Shown here: positions 26,701 to 38,683 of the stretch, in pieces
How positions within the stretch are numbered: the first letter of the stretch is position 1
How the letters are laid out: each line of letters opens with the position of its first letter
Source: Myxocyprinus asiaticus
Lineage: Eukaryota; Chordata; Actinopteri; Cypriniformes; Catostomidae
Assembly (NCBI RefSeq): GCF_019703515.2
Contig: NC_059362.1
Location: forward strand, 46,675,092-46,739,091
DNA length: 64,000 nucleotides
Direction: 5' to 3'
Position numbers and translations under genes: made by a program
Notes under the pieces: model-generated
Databases searched by the model: none
What the model was told of the DNA's origin: nothing
Seen by the model: the letters and a program-made list of their open reading frames with translations, nothing else

Positions 26701-26738
26701 AGCTGGAAATCATGATTCCATTCTATTTTAGCCTATAA
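11707..26738 (+). CDS. apobb: Apolipoprotein B (apoBb type), complete, 28 exons
   Basis: ApoB is the non-exchangeable structural protein of VLDL/LDL-type particles; it is lipidated by MTP in the ER and secreted. Exons: 11707-11761, 12031-12060, 12219-12322, 12415-12560, 12815-12962, 13070-13222, 13313-13437, 13542-13627, 13724-14174, 14316-14427, 14528-14674, 14757-14968, 15067-15262, 15343-15522, 15603-15806, 15893-16060, 16147-16352, 16472-16630, 16734-16843, 16942-17161, 17252-17424, 17508-17671, 17794-17903, 18019-18392, 18482-24514, 24637-24748, 25481-25658, 25758-26738. All phases join, giving 3778 residues (human 4563). A signal peptide ([18 protein letters not shown]) precedes the vitellogenin-type lipid-transfer N-domain (about 30-650). 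The 6-kb exon matches the giant human exon and encodes amphipathic beta and helical repeats; the C-terminus is helical. Oddities: an RKKR motif at 711-714, seven codons missing at the end of exon 18, and a weak LDL-receptor site B equivalent (residues 3059-3067). The paralogue suffix (.1 or .2) is not provable here. Confidence 0.95.
24946..25372 (+). mobile_element. MITE in the apoB intron between exons 26 and 27
   Basis: The ends ttaaaggtgcactcagttaa and ttactaagtgaacctttaa are imperfect inverted repeats bounding 427 bp with no coding capacity. A shorter diverged copy lies on the opposite strand at about 38332-38506, which shows it is dispersed. Confidence 0.6.
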
Positions 26739-26812
26739 GTTGTGAAACATTTTTCGTGAACCATTTTTCTGTACCTCACATGAACTGCCAAAAATAATTA
26801 TTATAATAACAA

Positions 26813-26818
26813 AATAAA
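26813..26818 (+). terminator. apoB polyadenylation signal AATAAA
   Basis: A canonical AATAAA lies 75 bases after the apoB stop codon; the transcript should be cleaved shortly downstream. Confidence 0.7.
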
Positions 26819-26849
26819 GACTATCTGCAAAGCAGTTTAAACTCTACAT

Positions 26850-27760
26850 TCTGTTTTCTTTTTAACAGTTCCTTATTAAAATTCTTCCTTTTTGACAGTT
26901 TTGTGTTACACTGACCATATTAATTCTTTTGTACACAAGATGCTCTTTGGGACATTTTCAAATCATGCTGGGACAACATAGATCATCGGTTTTGGGAAAA
27001 TATGTGGTGTCCATGCTAGCTCCAGTGCATGCCGTCATTAAAGCTAAAGATGAACATAACAAATATTAAGAAATTTGTTAATTTTTCAATTAAAATTTTC
27101 ACTAAAATTGTTATGCTGATAATATAATTTGTTAGGGAATATTTCGAATTAGAAAAATGCAAAACAGAAGCATTTTCATAAATGGATTAAAAGTTTTGGA
27201 CCCCACTGTATTTAATGAAATATACTGTATTGAACTTTTCCTACTATTCTGTTTTCTTTTTGATTATTGACCTTTCGACAGGAAAACAAGCAAAACAAAT
27301 ACATGTACATGCAAATCTCCTGATACCCTACAGTCAGTTGTTTTACAAAAATAACAAAAAGAAACATATAATAAATAACTCATGCCACTCGACTCTCTGT
27401 AATATTCACTTAACCAAAACAAAAGGTAGAGCGTTCCAAATGGGTCTCTTATGAAGCTTCATTTGGATGCGGCAAAGTTTTGGAACAGACCCACTGTATA
27501 CCAAAAAACTAATAAAATAAAATTTGTAAAATGTATATTTCCCAATGTACAAAGTTAGAAGTTCCCCTGCCCTACATAATAATTGCGCATTTCACGGCTC
27601 ATTTGGCCTGTTTGTTTTTTGATGATGAATGAACGTCATAAATTATATTTATAAATAATGTATATAGATATTTAGCCTTTGGTACACATCTTTGGTTTTC
27701 TGAAGGGGGGTACTTGAGCCTTACTGATGGTGCTGTGAGGGTACTTATGGCAAAAGCTTG
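26850..27760. other. Intergenic between the two apoB copies
   Basis: AT-rich sequence without a recognisable gene or bounded repeat, up to the start of the second duplicated unit. Confidence 0.5.
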
Positions 27761-27774
27761 AGAAACACTGCCCT

Positions 27775-28178
27775 ACAGAATGCCCCTCTCTCCAGACCCT
27801 CCGAAGTCCACCATTAGTCACAACTAATTCTGTCCTGAATCTTGAGCACCTTATCACATCTCGACCCACACACTGTATCCCATGATACATGATAGTATGA
27901 TGTAGACTGGAATGACACAAACCAACTGGGACATGTTAGGCTAACATTAGGTTGGGTGACATTTTTGTCTGAACAAAATATAAATAATAAATAAACAAAT
28001 GTGCAGTTTAAATTTATAATTAGAACTTGGGTCCAATTTTATTAAATATGTTTGCTTCGTCTTCTCTCAGCTGCCAGTTTTATGAACTTTGGAGTGGGGG
28101 CTGAAATTTTAATAAACCTTCACTGCCCACATGAGCTTAGGTTTGTCAGCAAAAGAAGAGAGTGTTACATCACCCATC
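27775..28178 (+). repeat. Duplicated upstream region of the apoB pseudogene
   Basis: This stretch aligns with the region before the intact gene (about 11045-11706). Shared words include tgatagtatgat (27890s and 11150s), gaactttgg/gaactttga and ggggctgaaatttta. The tandem duplication therefore included at least 0.6 kb of promoter DNA. The position of the TATA box reads cttaggtttgtcagc and has lost the box. Confidence 0.55.
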
Positions 28179-29132
28179 ATGGGGGACAAAAAGTCTTTTT
28201 ATGCTTTTGAACATCTTTGCTTTGTCCAGTAAGTACCTCAACAACTGCTTATTCTAACTAGCAAAACTTTCTTTCAAATTTCTGACCACCTGTCCACTTA
28301 AAGGTTTCTCTTGGATGTCGAAATGTGGCTACAGGTTCCTGAAAAGGCTACAATTATGAGAATCATAAATGATTTGGAAACTGGATCCTATTCAATGCAG
28401 CATGAGGCATGCAATAAATTGATGTGTCATAAATCAGTCATGACTGTAGATGTAGATATAGATGCATGTGCAGTGCAACGGCAGAGTTTTAACAAAGTGC
28501 TAACATCTTTTATCTGCATTTGTTTTGTATTGCAGAGGCTGAAAATGGAGAAGCACCATGCTTAAGTATGTCTTGAAAATAATTTTATTGCACATTCAGC
28601 ATACAGATATTTGGTTATAATGATCTAAATTCAAAATTAAATGTCAGTATGGATTAAAGTAGTATTACAAATAAGCTATTTCAGTGACAAATTAACTGCG
28701 ACATGCCTATAGTTAGTGTATTAAATGTGTTGCGCTACTGCCCCTAGTGGTCAAATGATACAAGCTCTTCCACAAGTATGAATACCTCTATGAAGCAGAG
28801 TCCTTGAATGCTTTTAATGGGGCAGTCAATGGCCCAAAGTTCAGATGCAAGGTATGTGTTTGCCTTCATCAAAACTCTAAAGATACTATGTTTTTTTACT
28901 GGTTCTGGCAGCAATGCAGTCCAAAAAAAAAAAAAAAAAAAACTGTAAATATTCTATTTGGTTGATATAGAAGTTCCTGGTACATGCAGATACATTATGC
29001 ACACCACCGACTGCACACTAAGCAAAGTGACTGATGTTGAAGCCAATTGAAACCCTGTGTGTGGGCCAGCAGTTGGTGCTGAGAACTTCAAAACTGAAAT
29101 GAAGAGGCAAGTGTATTCTACCTGGTCACCTA

Positions 29133-30332
29133 CACCGATGAGCCAAAACTTTGACCACTCACAGGTGAAGTGAATAACGTTGATCATCTCCTATCAAGGC
29201 CACATGTCAAGGTCTGGGTAGATTAGTTGGTAAGCGAACAATCAGTTCTCGTAGTCAATGTGTTGAATGCAGGAGAAATGGGCAGGAGTAAAGACCTGAG
29301 CGACTTTGACAAGGGCCAAATTGTTATGACCAGACGACTGAGTCAGAGCATCTCTGAAATGGCAAGGCTTGTGGGATGCTCCCAGTCAGCAGTGGTGAGT
29401 ACCTACCGACAGTGGTCCAAGGAGGGACAAACTGGCAACAGGGTGTTGGGCACCCAAGGCTTATCAATGCGCGAGGGCATTGAAGGCTATCCCATCTGGT
29501 CCGAAATGACAGAAGGTCTTCTGTTGCATATGTCACAGAAAATTTTAGTGATGGTTACGGGAGGAATGTGTTACAACACACAGTGCATCGAACCCTGCTG
29601 TGTAGCCGCAGACCGGTCAGAGTGCCCATGATGACCCCTGTCCACCGTTGAAAGTGCCTACAGTGGGCACGCAAGCGTCTGAACTGGATCTTGGAGCAGT
29701 GGAAGAAGGTTGCCTGGTCCAGTGAGTCCTGTTTTCTTTTACGTCACGTGGATAGCCGTGTACATGTGCACTGTTTACCTGGCGAAGTGATGGCACCAGG
29801 ATGCACTATAGGAAGACAACAAGGCGGTGGAGGGAGTGTGGTGTTCTGGGCAATGTTCTGCTGGGAAAAACCTGGGTCTGGCCATTCATGTGGACATCAA
29901 TTTGACACGTGCCACCTACCTAAACATCATTGCAGACCAGGCACACCCTTTCATGGCAATGGTATTCCCTGATGGCAGTGGTCTCTTTCAGCAGGATAAT
30001 GCGCCCTGCCACACTGCACACATTGTTCAAGAATGGTTTGAGGAACATGATGAAGAGTTCAAGGTGTTGCCCTGGCCTCCAAATTCCCCAGATTTCAATC
30101 CAGTTGAGCATCTGAGGGATGTGCTTGACCAACAAGTCCGATCCACGGTGGATTCACCTCACAACTTACAAGACTTGAAGGATCTGCTGATAATATCTTG
30201 GTGCCAGACACCACAGGACACCTTCAGGGGTCTTGTAATGTCCATGCCTCAGTGGGTCGGCACTGTTTTGGCGGCACATGGAGGACCAACAGCATATTAG
30301 GCAGGTGGTCATAATGTTTTGGCTCATCAGTG
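29133..30332 (+). mobile_element. Tc1/mariner-type element in pseudogene intron 4, degenerate transposase
   Basis: The terminal inverted repeats begin caccgatgagccaaaac and end catcagtg, with TA on both sides (29131-29132, 30333-30334). The transposase is in pieces: helix-turn-helix part 29278-29631 ([17 protein letters not shown]) and catalytic part 29827-30300 (FQQDNAPCHTAH, NSPDFNPVEHL). The usual first catalytic motif SDES reads SSES here (near 29720), so the first Asp is lost, besides frameshifts. The intact apoB has the uninterrupted site (cacctataag, 12581-12590). Confidence 0.9.
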
Positions 30333-33300
30333 TATAAGTGATTAAGATCACATCTCTCAATGTGGTCATTTAAGAATGTTGTTTAATGTTATTAGTTGTA
30401 GTGTGTGCTCAACAGTCATCTCTTTTTTCAGGCATTCTCTGAAGTTTACCATTGAGGGAGACAATGAGATCAAGCTCTTCCCTGAGCGAGATGAGTTACC
30501 TAACATCCTCAACATCAAGAGAGGAATCATCTCTGCCCTTGCTATCCCTCTGCTTGAGGAGGAGAAGAAGAACAAAGACATGGTTAGCTTATGAACTAAA
30601 CATTGTTTTTTTAAAAGAAAAGATATTTCTTGCTTTGTAGATCTTCTGAAGAAAATTTGAGTGGTGCTTTGGTGTGCAAAAATCCACCCACAATGCTAGG
30701 GTGTTCTGTATGGTGCCTAACTGACCCAAATCAAGAAAGCCCACTGCCAGGTCCCTAGATATGGCTTGGGTCTATTGGACATTTTATTCTGTTTTATTGT
30801 CCACCAGGCATAATCTAAGTCTGATAGCTTAGAAAAGTAATAGCACACCTCTCCTAAACAAGCTACATGATTTGAGGCAATATTTACATCTGTAGCACAA
30901 TAGGTTTAAAGTATAAAAGTAAGGGTTATGGGGTTACTGTTTTAACACTTAGACTGTTTGCAATCCAGCTCACCATCTATGGTCTGTGCAAGGCTGACTA
31001 CATTGTGAACCCCAGAGAGGACATTGCCACTGACATCACCCTCAACCTAGACCTGTCCAGATGTGACAAGTTCAGACCGGTGAAAGACCATACCAGTCCC
31101 CTGGCCCTCATTACTGGCATGGTGAGCTCTGATATATTAAAGTTTAGCATAAACCAAAGTGTAGACTGGTGAAGTGACATTTCCAACATTGGTCTTTCTC
31201 TCTTCTGAAGCACTATCCTCTGACTCATCTGATCAGGAGCACCCAGACCTGCAACTACAAGTTTGACAATGAGAAGCACCATATGACCTCTGGCACTTGC
31301 ACTGAGAAACATGCTCTTGTGCCCTTCTCTCACAAGTTTGTAAATAACTTGTAAAAAAAAACTTTTGTAAAAGTTGCTGGAAGTCTCTTTTTGGTGTAGC
31401 ACTTCTGACTTATGTCTGTATTATTCTCTATGACTTTGGCAATGACCAGGAAAGAGTCTGGTGTGACCAATATTGGCAAACAGAAACTGAACCTTTTGGG
31501 AGTTACTGAGTGCAACGACAGAGTCTTTTACCACAGTGAGAGAAACTCTTCTGCTTCTTCATAACTTGCTTGCAATATCAAACAGAAAGTCAATGGACAG
31601 AAGGTCTTTAACGATTGTATGTCCTGCTATTACTTCTTCAGATATGGCCAACATGAAACTCTTGCATGTAGATAGCAGTGTTGACATGAGCCCAATTCAG
31701 GATAAAGATGTCGCTCTTGATGTTCTGAGGGAACTTGCTCACCTTTCCAAGACCACCAATGTACATAAGGGAGCTCACTTGGCCCACAAGCTTGTGTCCA
31801 TGATCCGCAAGATGAACACTGAGACCCTGACTGCTGTTTTTGCAGAAGCCCTGGAGATCTCTCGCTCTTTGACTTAACAGGTCTTGCTACAGTGTGGTAC
31901 TCCAGAGTGCAACAGTGTTATTATGCAGATTTTCAGGACCTTTGACATGTCCTCAGTGGAAATTGACGCTGCTGTATATGCCATGGGAATGGTTCCCCAT
32001 CCCTCTCGCATCCTTGTAAAGGAAATGTTGGAGATGGCAAAGTACAAGCCAAGCAAGCCCATATACTATGCTGTCAGCAATGCTGTGCAAAGGTGAGGGA
32101 AAGTAACTGAATTCTGAAGTATATTCTAAAGTAACAGAATATATTAATTTAAAACTTTAGATTAATGCTGAAGTGTGACATTTATCTGCTGTTAAAACAC
32201 TTTACACAAGACTCTATGAGGCTGAAGGACTCTCCCGTGAGATCCAGGCAGTGGCTGATTATGCCCTTGAGCAGATGGGTGATTGCACAGGCGATCTTTC
32301 TGTCCCTGAGGGTATGTTTGCATCCATTCATCTCCAGAGTCTACAATAATAGAATAGACAGTTGTAGGTTGTCCTGAATTGTCCCGTTACCCTAAATTGC
32401 ATGTTACAGGTCACTGGAAACATGGGAGCTGCAATGAGAGCTGCAAGCCCTTCTTTGAAGTCTGCTGTCATTGAGTGCATAAACCAACAGGCTGCATCCC
32501 CTGAAGTCCAGCAGGCTGCCATTCATGTTTTCAGACAGATTCTTATACCTGAGGAGGTAAACTATTGTAGCTGTGGAAAGTGTACACACCTCAAAGATCG
32601 CTTGATGTAGGTCTAAACTTTATTTGTGTATCTTACAGGGCAGAAAGGTGCTCTTGCATGTTGTTCTGGACAGAGCTGCACCCATACAGAAACGTGTTGC
32701 TGCCTACCTCAACTTGATGAAGAACCCTGAGTCTGCTGAACTTACTCAGTTGGCAACTGCTCTCCATGCTGAGGAAAATCTTCAGGCCAAGAGCTTTGTC
32801 ATTTCACATATCACCAACATCTTGAGCTTCACAACACCAGAGACCCTGGAGTATGCATAAATTTGACCTGCTATAACTAGTTATAAAGTTAACTTATCTA
32901 ATTTTCCCAATAAATAAATTATAAACCACTTTTTAACTATAATGATATTAGCTGAATTAATCTTGATTTTTCACATTTGTTTTAGATTTAAGCGGAAGGT
33001 TGCAAAGGCCTTTGTTGACAACAATGTTGGAACTGTCATGGATCCCACATAATTCTCTCGCCACTATAGATTTGGATCTCTTGAGGGAAACACGATCACT
33101 GAGTCTCCAAATGAACTGCCCAGGGAGGTCATGCTGGAAATGGCCTTAAATGCTTTTTGGTTTGATATGGACTTTGTTGAGGTACAGAGTCCACAAAAGT
33201 CCATAATTTACTTGATAAATGGATATGAATGTATTATCTTTACATGCTAAAATAATATTTCTTGCTTGCTTCCAGATTGGTATGGAGGGTAAAGGGTTTG

Positions 33301-34269
33301 AGCCCCTTGTTGAGGCCCTCTTTGGTGATAATGGATTCTTCCCAGATACCGTGATGAAGACCATTTTCTATGCTGCAGACAAGATGCCCCAGCAGCTCAA
33401 TGGGCTTTTGAAAAACGTGCTTCCAATCTTGAGAAATGACAGGAAGAAGAGACAGGTATTGAGTACAGTAAAATGGGAACTATTTCTTTATAACATTGTC
33501 CACATTTTGGTGAAATAGTATGTTGCAACCCCCTGTGTACTGTAGGTAACTCAAAGTATTGTCAGAGAAATCAGTCATAATGTCAACAAACCCTTTAGAG
33601 ACTTGAAGACCCAGGATGCCCCTGAAGCTATGGTGTACCTCAGGCTTTTATGTGCTGAACTTGGCTATCTTAAAACAAAGGATATGGAAGACATGGTTTA
33701 TTCTGCTGGCAAGATGATTGACAATCTCCTGAAGATGATCCATACTGGTCTAAGTACAGCATCACAAATCTCATCTAGGAACTCAGTCATCTAACATAAA
33801 TGGACTAAATCATCTGAATGATATTTTGAAACAGTTCATCAGGAGCCTATTCTCCAGTGCAGACAACAAACATTTCCTTCACTACATCTTCATGGATAAT
33901 GAGTTCTTTCTGGTTTTCCATTGAGAGTTGCGCTGTCTGGAACCAAAGGAGGGCTGAGCTTTAATCCAGACATGGTGAGTCCAACACACTTCTGCAAGAG
34001 TTTTGTTCAATGATTTGTCAGTATTTATTATATGACACTAATATTGTGACTACACTACAGAGTGAATTTGCTTTCATGCCATCTGCTGGCATTGAGTTTG
34101 TGACCGAGGTTGGAGCTCACTTCCCTGACTATGTTCACTCTGGCCTGGAGATGCACACTAACATCTATCATGAGAGTGGCCTCAGAGCAAAGGTCTCTAT
34201 GTGCAAAAACCAGGTCAAGCTCACCATTCCTGCTCCTCAAGGCCCAACTAAGCTCATCAGTGTGACATA

Positions 34270-35127
34270 AGATATTTTATCTTGAAATGCATTATAATGC
34301 CAATACAGAAGAATGAAATGGAAGTGTAAGCGGTAGTTTTAGCAGGAAGACTTGTGGGCTTTCATTCATTAGACATCTCATCCAATCACAATCCAGCCTC
34401 TGCTTTATAAGCTCGCACAGCTGCTTTCATCGCTCGTAATGCCTCGTTGTTTTCGTCCCCCACCACCCTATCACCACCAGTTTAGGTCCCGTCCTGCCGT
34501 AGAAATAAGCTGCTTACTCCTGCCGTCTTCGCTTTCTGGCAGGATCTGACAATTCGAGCAAGTATCTGAGCTCTGAACCGAAGGACAGGGCTTACTACGG
34601 AATTCTGGGCTCCCTATCGACATCTGTGGTTGAAACATAAAATTGCAGATTACTTGTGGAGGAACATTGTTTTGTTTTTCACGTCAGTTGTGCTTCGGCA
34701 CTGCTCTTCTTCGCGGATGAATCTTATGGTTTGAGGTAGACTCATGGTTGTTTGTGATCACCATATCAGAGCAGATCTGAATATTTACACCAGGAGTTGC
34801 TGGTAGTAAGAAGAAAGTCCTACAAAATGTATATCCCAAAATTATGTCATCTTAGCAAGTAAGTTGCATATCTGCCGCCGTACCTTCTTTGTTTACAGAC
34901 TTGTTTACAAAAATGTCCTGCCAAATCAAACCTGACAGCTCTAAATGTAAAAACATTATTGTAAGATGACCGTAGTGGCTTGGGGAAAGAAAACTGTATT
35001 TGAACATGGATTTTCTTTGTACTGGCTCAATAATGGTCATTCTAATGAAATAATTAATGAGAAATCTTCTGTACTGTACCTTAAACAAAAAATACAAGTA
35101 AAAATTACTTTTTTCTTACATTCAGTA
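34270..35127. other. Expanded pseudogene intron 17, left part
   Basis: Extra DNA relative to the same intron of the intact gene. It contains a less AT-rich segment (about 34360-34750) that looks like an old insertion, but I recognise no ends, gene or RNA in it. Confidence 0.4.
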
Positions 35128-35627
35128 CTGTGCAAAAGTTTTATGCACATTTCACAAAAACCTTTGTCTTAAGATGATTTTTTTTTTTTTTTATGTCTTC
35201 GGCTTTAGTGTGACAATAGGAAATATACATTTTAGACTTTTGCAAGTAGAATAGAAGAACAGGGAGCCCTGCAACAGATGGCGTAGCCCCCAGAGAGCCC
35301 CCCACCGAACATCGAGTCAGTCTGGGATTACATAAAGAGACAGAAGTAATTTAGATAGCATAAATAGATAGATGAACTGTGGCAAATTCTCCAAGAAGCT
35401 TGGAACATCCTATTGGCCAACATAAAGAAAAACTGTGTCCAGGTGTTCCTAGGATAATTGGTGCTGTTTTGAAGGCAAAGTTGGTCACACCAAACATTGA
35501 TTTAGCTTTTTTTATGTTTAATGGACTTTGTATGATGTTAATTGACAAATGAAAACCATTTATGGCACTATTTTCAAAGGCATCCACACTATGCAACATT
35601 TCACAAGTGCCTAAAACCTTTGCACAG
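35128..35627 (+). mobile_element. Internally deleted Tc1-type element in pseudogene intron 17
   Basis: Inverted ends ctgtgcaaaagttttatgcac and gtgcctaaaacctttgcacag are flanked by TA (35126-35127, 35628-35629). The 500-bp body keeps the C-terminal end of a Tc1 transposase: near 35310 one frame reads NIESVWDYIKRQK and near 35370 DELWQILQEAWN. It cannot encode an active enzyme. Confidence 0.8.
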
Positions 35628-36061
35628 TATTGTAAATGATGTTATTGTTCCCTCATATACAGCAGTTCTTTGGTTTCTGCTGTTGGTACTAAGACAAAGA
35701 TCATTCCTGCCATGGGGGAGCATACTGACGAAGAGGAATGCAATTGTTTTTTTCCTGGACTGAAGTACTGTTCTGCCCTGCAGTATTCTAATGCTATGTC
35801 CAATGATAATGCCCCCTATTTCCCTCTCACTGGTGACAGCAAGTAAGGGAAAATTATTCATACACTATTATCTAAAGAATATTATCCTGAGTCTTGATCC
35901 ATGAAAAATATTTTGCCCAAACACTGGATCTGTGTTTAGATTTTCTATTGAGCTGCACCCCACTGGAGAGGTCACAGAGTATACTACCACCATCAACTAT
36001 ATTTTGAGGATGAGGGAGATAAAGTCACAGTTAGAGTAGAGGTTGAAGGTAGGCGACAGGT

Positions 36062-36726
36062 CTATACAATAATGCTTATTTATATGTTATTATTCAGCTC
36101 TCTGGAATAATTTAATTGTATCAACTGTGGCATAGAGTGGTCAAATATTTTTGTATAATGACCACTATATTGTATATTTCACTGTTGTCTCTGACAACAT
36201 ACTGGTGCTATTTTCATGTCTCCATGCTCTCTCGCTCTCTTTCTCTCTCTCTCTTTATACCAAGGCAAGTTAGAATAGCTAATTGGTGCCATCTTGCGAC
36301 TCAAACAGTTGCAGACCGTAATAAAAACGTGGCCTGCTCAGAGGACTTGAGTATTAATTTTACGGGAGTATAAAACTAGAATCTGGGATAAATAGCTAGA
36401 ATCTCAGGAGTCTCCCGTCCAATGAAAACATCTTTTGGAAAACAAGGAACCGATAAGAGACACAAAGAGCTCGATGAGAAAGAACTTAAAATAGAGACAT
36501 TCACATTAAAACTACATTGTTTCTTAATACTAGTCCATAGAAAAAAAAAACCTTCAAAAGGTCATTATCGCAAAATAAAAACCCCTGCCTCAGGGTCCAG
36601 GTCATCCTGTCAGGGTTTATTTTCCAATGACCAAGCATTATGCTTTACTTACAACATACCGGAAGAAAGAAAAAAAACATCTGCATTCAAAACAATTACA
36701 TTTTTTTTTTCATTTGCTTATAAATA
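36062..36726. other. Expanded pseudogene intron 19
   Basis: About 0.66 kb against 0.1 kb in the intact gene. It has CT-rich tracts (36225-36255) and homopolymers, and no recognisable gene or element ends. Confidence 0.4.
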
Positions 36727-37620
36727 GGAACACTTTTTAAGGCTACAACCACAGTGATGTTGAACCGACATCAGGAGTACAGTGCCTCTGCTGAGTTGCA
36801 CATGCTTGACATTCCTCTTCAGATTCCTGAAATCAAATTGCCTGCAGTCACCAAAGCTCTTGTAGTGCCATCCTTTGGAAAGCTCTATGGTAAGGTCAGA
36901 GTCAGCAGCCCTGTCTACAGTTTCAGAACCTCTCCAGAGTTCCAGAATGTCTCAGAGGAACACTATCTGTACATATGTTTACTTACCTCTCAAGGAGCCT
37001 CTGCAAACAATGCCAATATAAACTACAATCTAGATTCTAAAGTACAGATATATATCCCTAAGGTGTCTAATGTTTTAAACATAAAAATAAACCATGCAGC
37101 TCTGGCTAAAATTGATCTCATTCCCCGAGCTCCCTCATGGCTGCTGTAGATATGTACTTGTCTCATCCAAGTTACCATGATTTTGATGTAAGGAGATGAG
37201 GAATCTACTTTCTTGGAACGTAGGGTTAAACACAAATCAAAGACTTTCTCTCGTTGGTACAATTCAAGTACAGCGGTATAAACAGAGGTTTTTGAAGATG
37301 ATCCTAAATTAAACGTTGATGTAGAGGGCTCTAACAATCTCACTTCTCCATCAGCGCTTCTGGGATATGAGTTTGACATACATGGTAAGTATAATTCCAT
37401 TTTACATGTTTACTTCAATTAACTTCCATTTTTGTTGAATACACATCTAGAAGTATTGTGCATTAAAGTGTTGAACTGAACATTGCACTTCATCTATGTT
37501 TGCCCACCTCAGGCCACCTAACCAAAGAAACAAGAGACCAAACATAACTTCAAAAGTTGCTTTCAAAAATGATGATGCAAGCATCTTTGCCATTCTCCTG
37601 CTAAGGCTGAAGTTGATTGA

Positions 37621-38331
37621 AAACTCAAAATATTGTTTATCCCATGCAAATAAATACTGGGGCATTTTTCAAGACCGGAAGCTCCCAACTTCTCACAGTA
37701 ATGTTTACTTGGAAAACTTTGCTTTGCTTTGCTTTTTTCTCTGTATTGAAATTCTTCATTTTTGACCATTTTACATTGCAACCTTATATTTTCAACTTAC
37801 AATTTCCACTTTATGAGAACAGGAATAGATTGCACAACTTAGTCTGAAATTATCTACAAAACTGTTTTTAAATCAAGCTTGTATGTGTACAGTAAAGTGG
37901 CCAGTGATATAGTGTGTGGGGTGATTGTTATTAAGCACTGTTCTTATGTACAGTACATGCATTCAGGCTACATTTCATTTGATAGATACTTTGATCAAAT
38001 GTGACTTCCAGTGCATTTAAGGTAAACATTTCATAATTTTTCTGAGAGTTGAACTCATGACCTTGGCATTGCCAGTGTCATGTTAAATCAAACCGTACAT
38101 TTACATGGGAAAAATAACAGCATGCCATTTTGGAAGAGAATTTTCATTTTCGGGTGAATTATCCCTTCAAAGACTATTAACTCTATAACTACTGTAATAT
38201 CTGAGAAAATACTTACCTACTCTACATGTACATACATTGTACATTTAAATGTGGACTTTTTCCTCATTCAGAAAAGTTGATATGCTGTAATATATGTTGT
38301 AAATCATGAGCACTCACATTAAAATGAAGAC
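37621..38331. other. Intergenic after the apoB pseudogene
   Basis: AT-rich. A fragment at about 38131-38170 (gagaattttcattttcgggtgaattatccctt) matches the right end of the MITE at 38684-38940. Nothing else is seen. Confidence 0.4.
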
Positions 38332-38506
38332 TCCAATCATATCAGTAACCTTATAAAAGCTGTTTTATTCTACATGGAGAGGGTCACATGACCAGCCGAA
38401 TACTACTCGCTTAATCTCAGTAACCGTCCTGTTATCTGACACTTTCACTCATTGATTAAATAATCATGGCTGACTGTGAACTGTGAAAGTTACTGAGTGC
38501 ACCGTT
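38332..38506 (-). mobile_element. Truncated second copy of the apoB-intron MITE
   Basis: Reverse-complement relative of 24946-25372: it shares cagtaaccttataaaagct, cacatgaccag, gaatactactcgcttaatct and the end tactgagtgcacc. The far end is missing. Confidence 0.6.
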
Positions 38507-38683
38507 ACATTTTTGTGTACTCAATATTGTTACTATGTCTCAACTTGGGTATCTTTTCACAAACTAGAAGAAAGTTAAGTGTCTTTGTTGTCTTTCCGTA
38601 AATGCTGAAAATGACATTTCACAAAAAAAGTAGTGTTTATTTTCTGTTTATTCTGAAAGGCTGCATTTCACTCTAAATCCAGC

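Larger units (their letters stand above)
28179..37620 (+). pseudogene. Tandem apolipoprotein B pseudogene
   Basis: This is a degenerate copy of the upstream apoB with the same exon order. Exon 1 is frameshifted in the signal peptide. Exon 3 has TGA at 28756-28758. Exon 4 has lost its acceptor and donor and carries a TGA near 29048. Exon 9 has TAA at 31875-31877 (a Tyr codon in the intact gene). Exon 10 lacks 11 bases. Exon 13 has TAA at 33050-33052. Exon 15 has lost its donor GT, and exon 16 has a deletion. Exon 20 is fused near 36800 to late exon 25 sequence, skipping material equal to 16995-22072 of the intact gene; a second deletion near 37070 removes the equivalent of about 22335-24210. 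An exon 26 remnant lies at about 37509-37620; exons 27 and 28 are not seen. Tc1-type elements sit in introns 4 and 17. The remaining reading frames are relics, not small genes. It may correspond to a second apobb paralogue of other cyprinids. Confidence 0.9.

Noticed and set aside
30376..37149. Many open frames with apoB similarity
   Set aside because: They are exon relics of the tandem pseudogene, with stops and broken splice sites between them, not separate small apoB-like genes.
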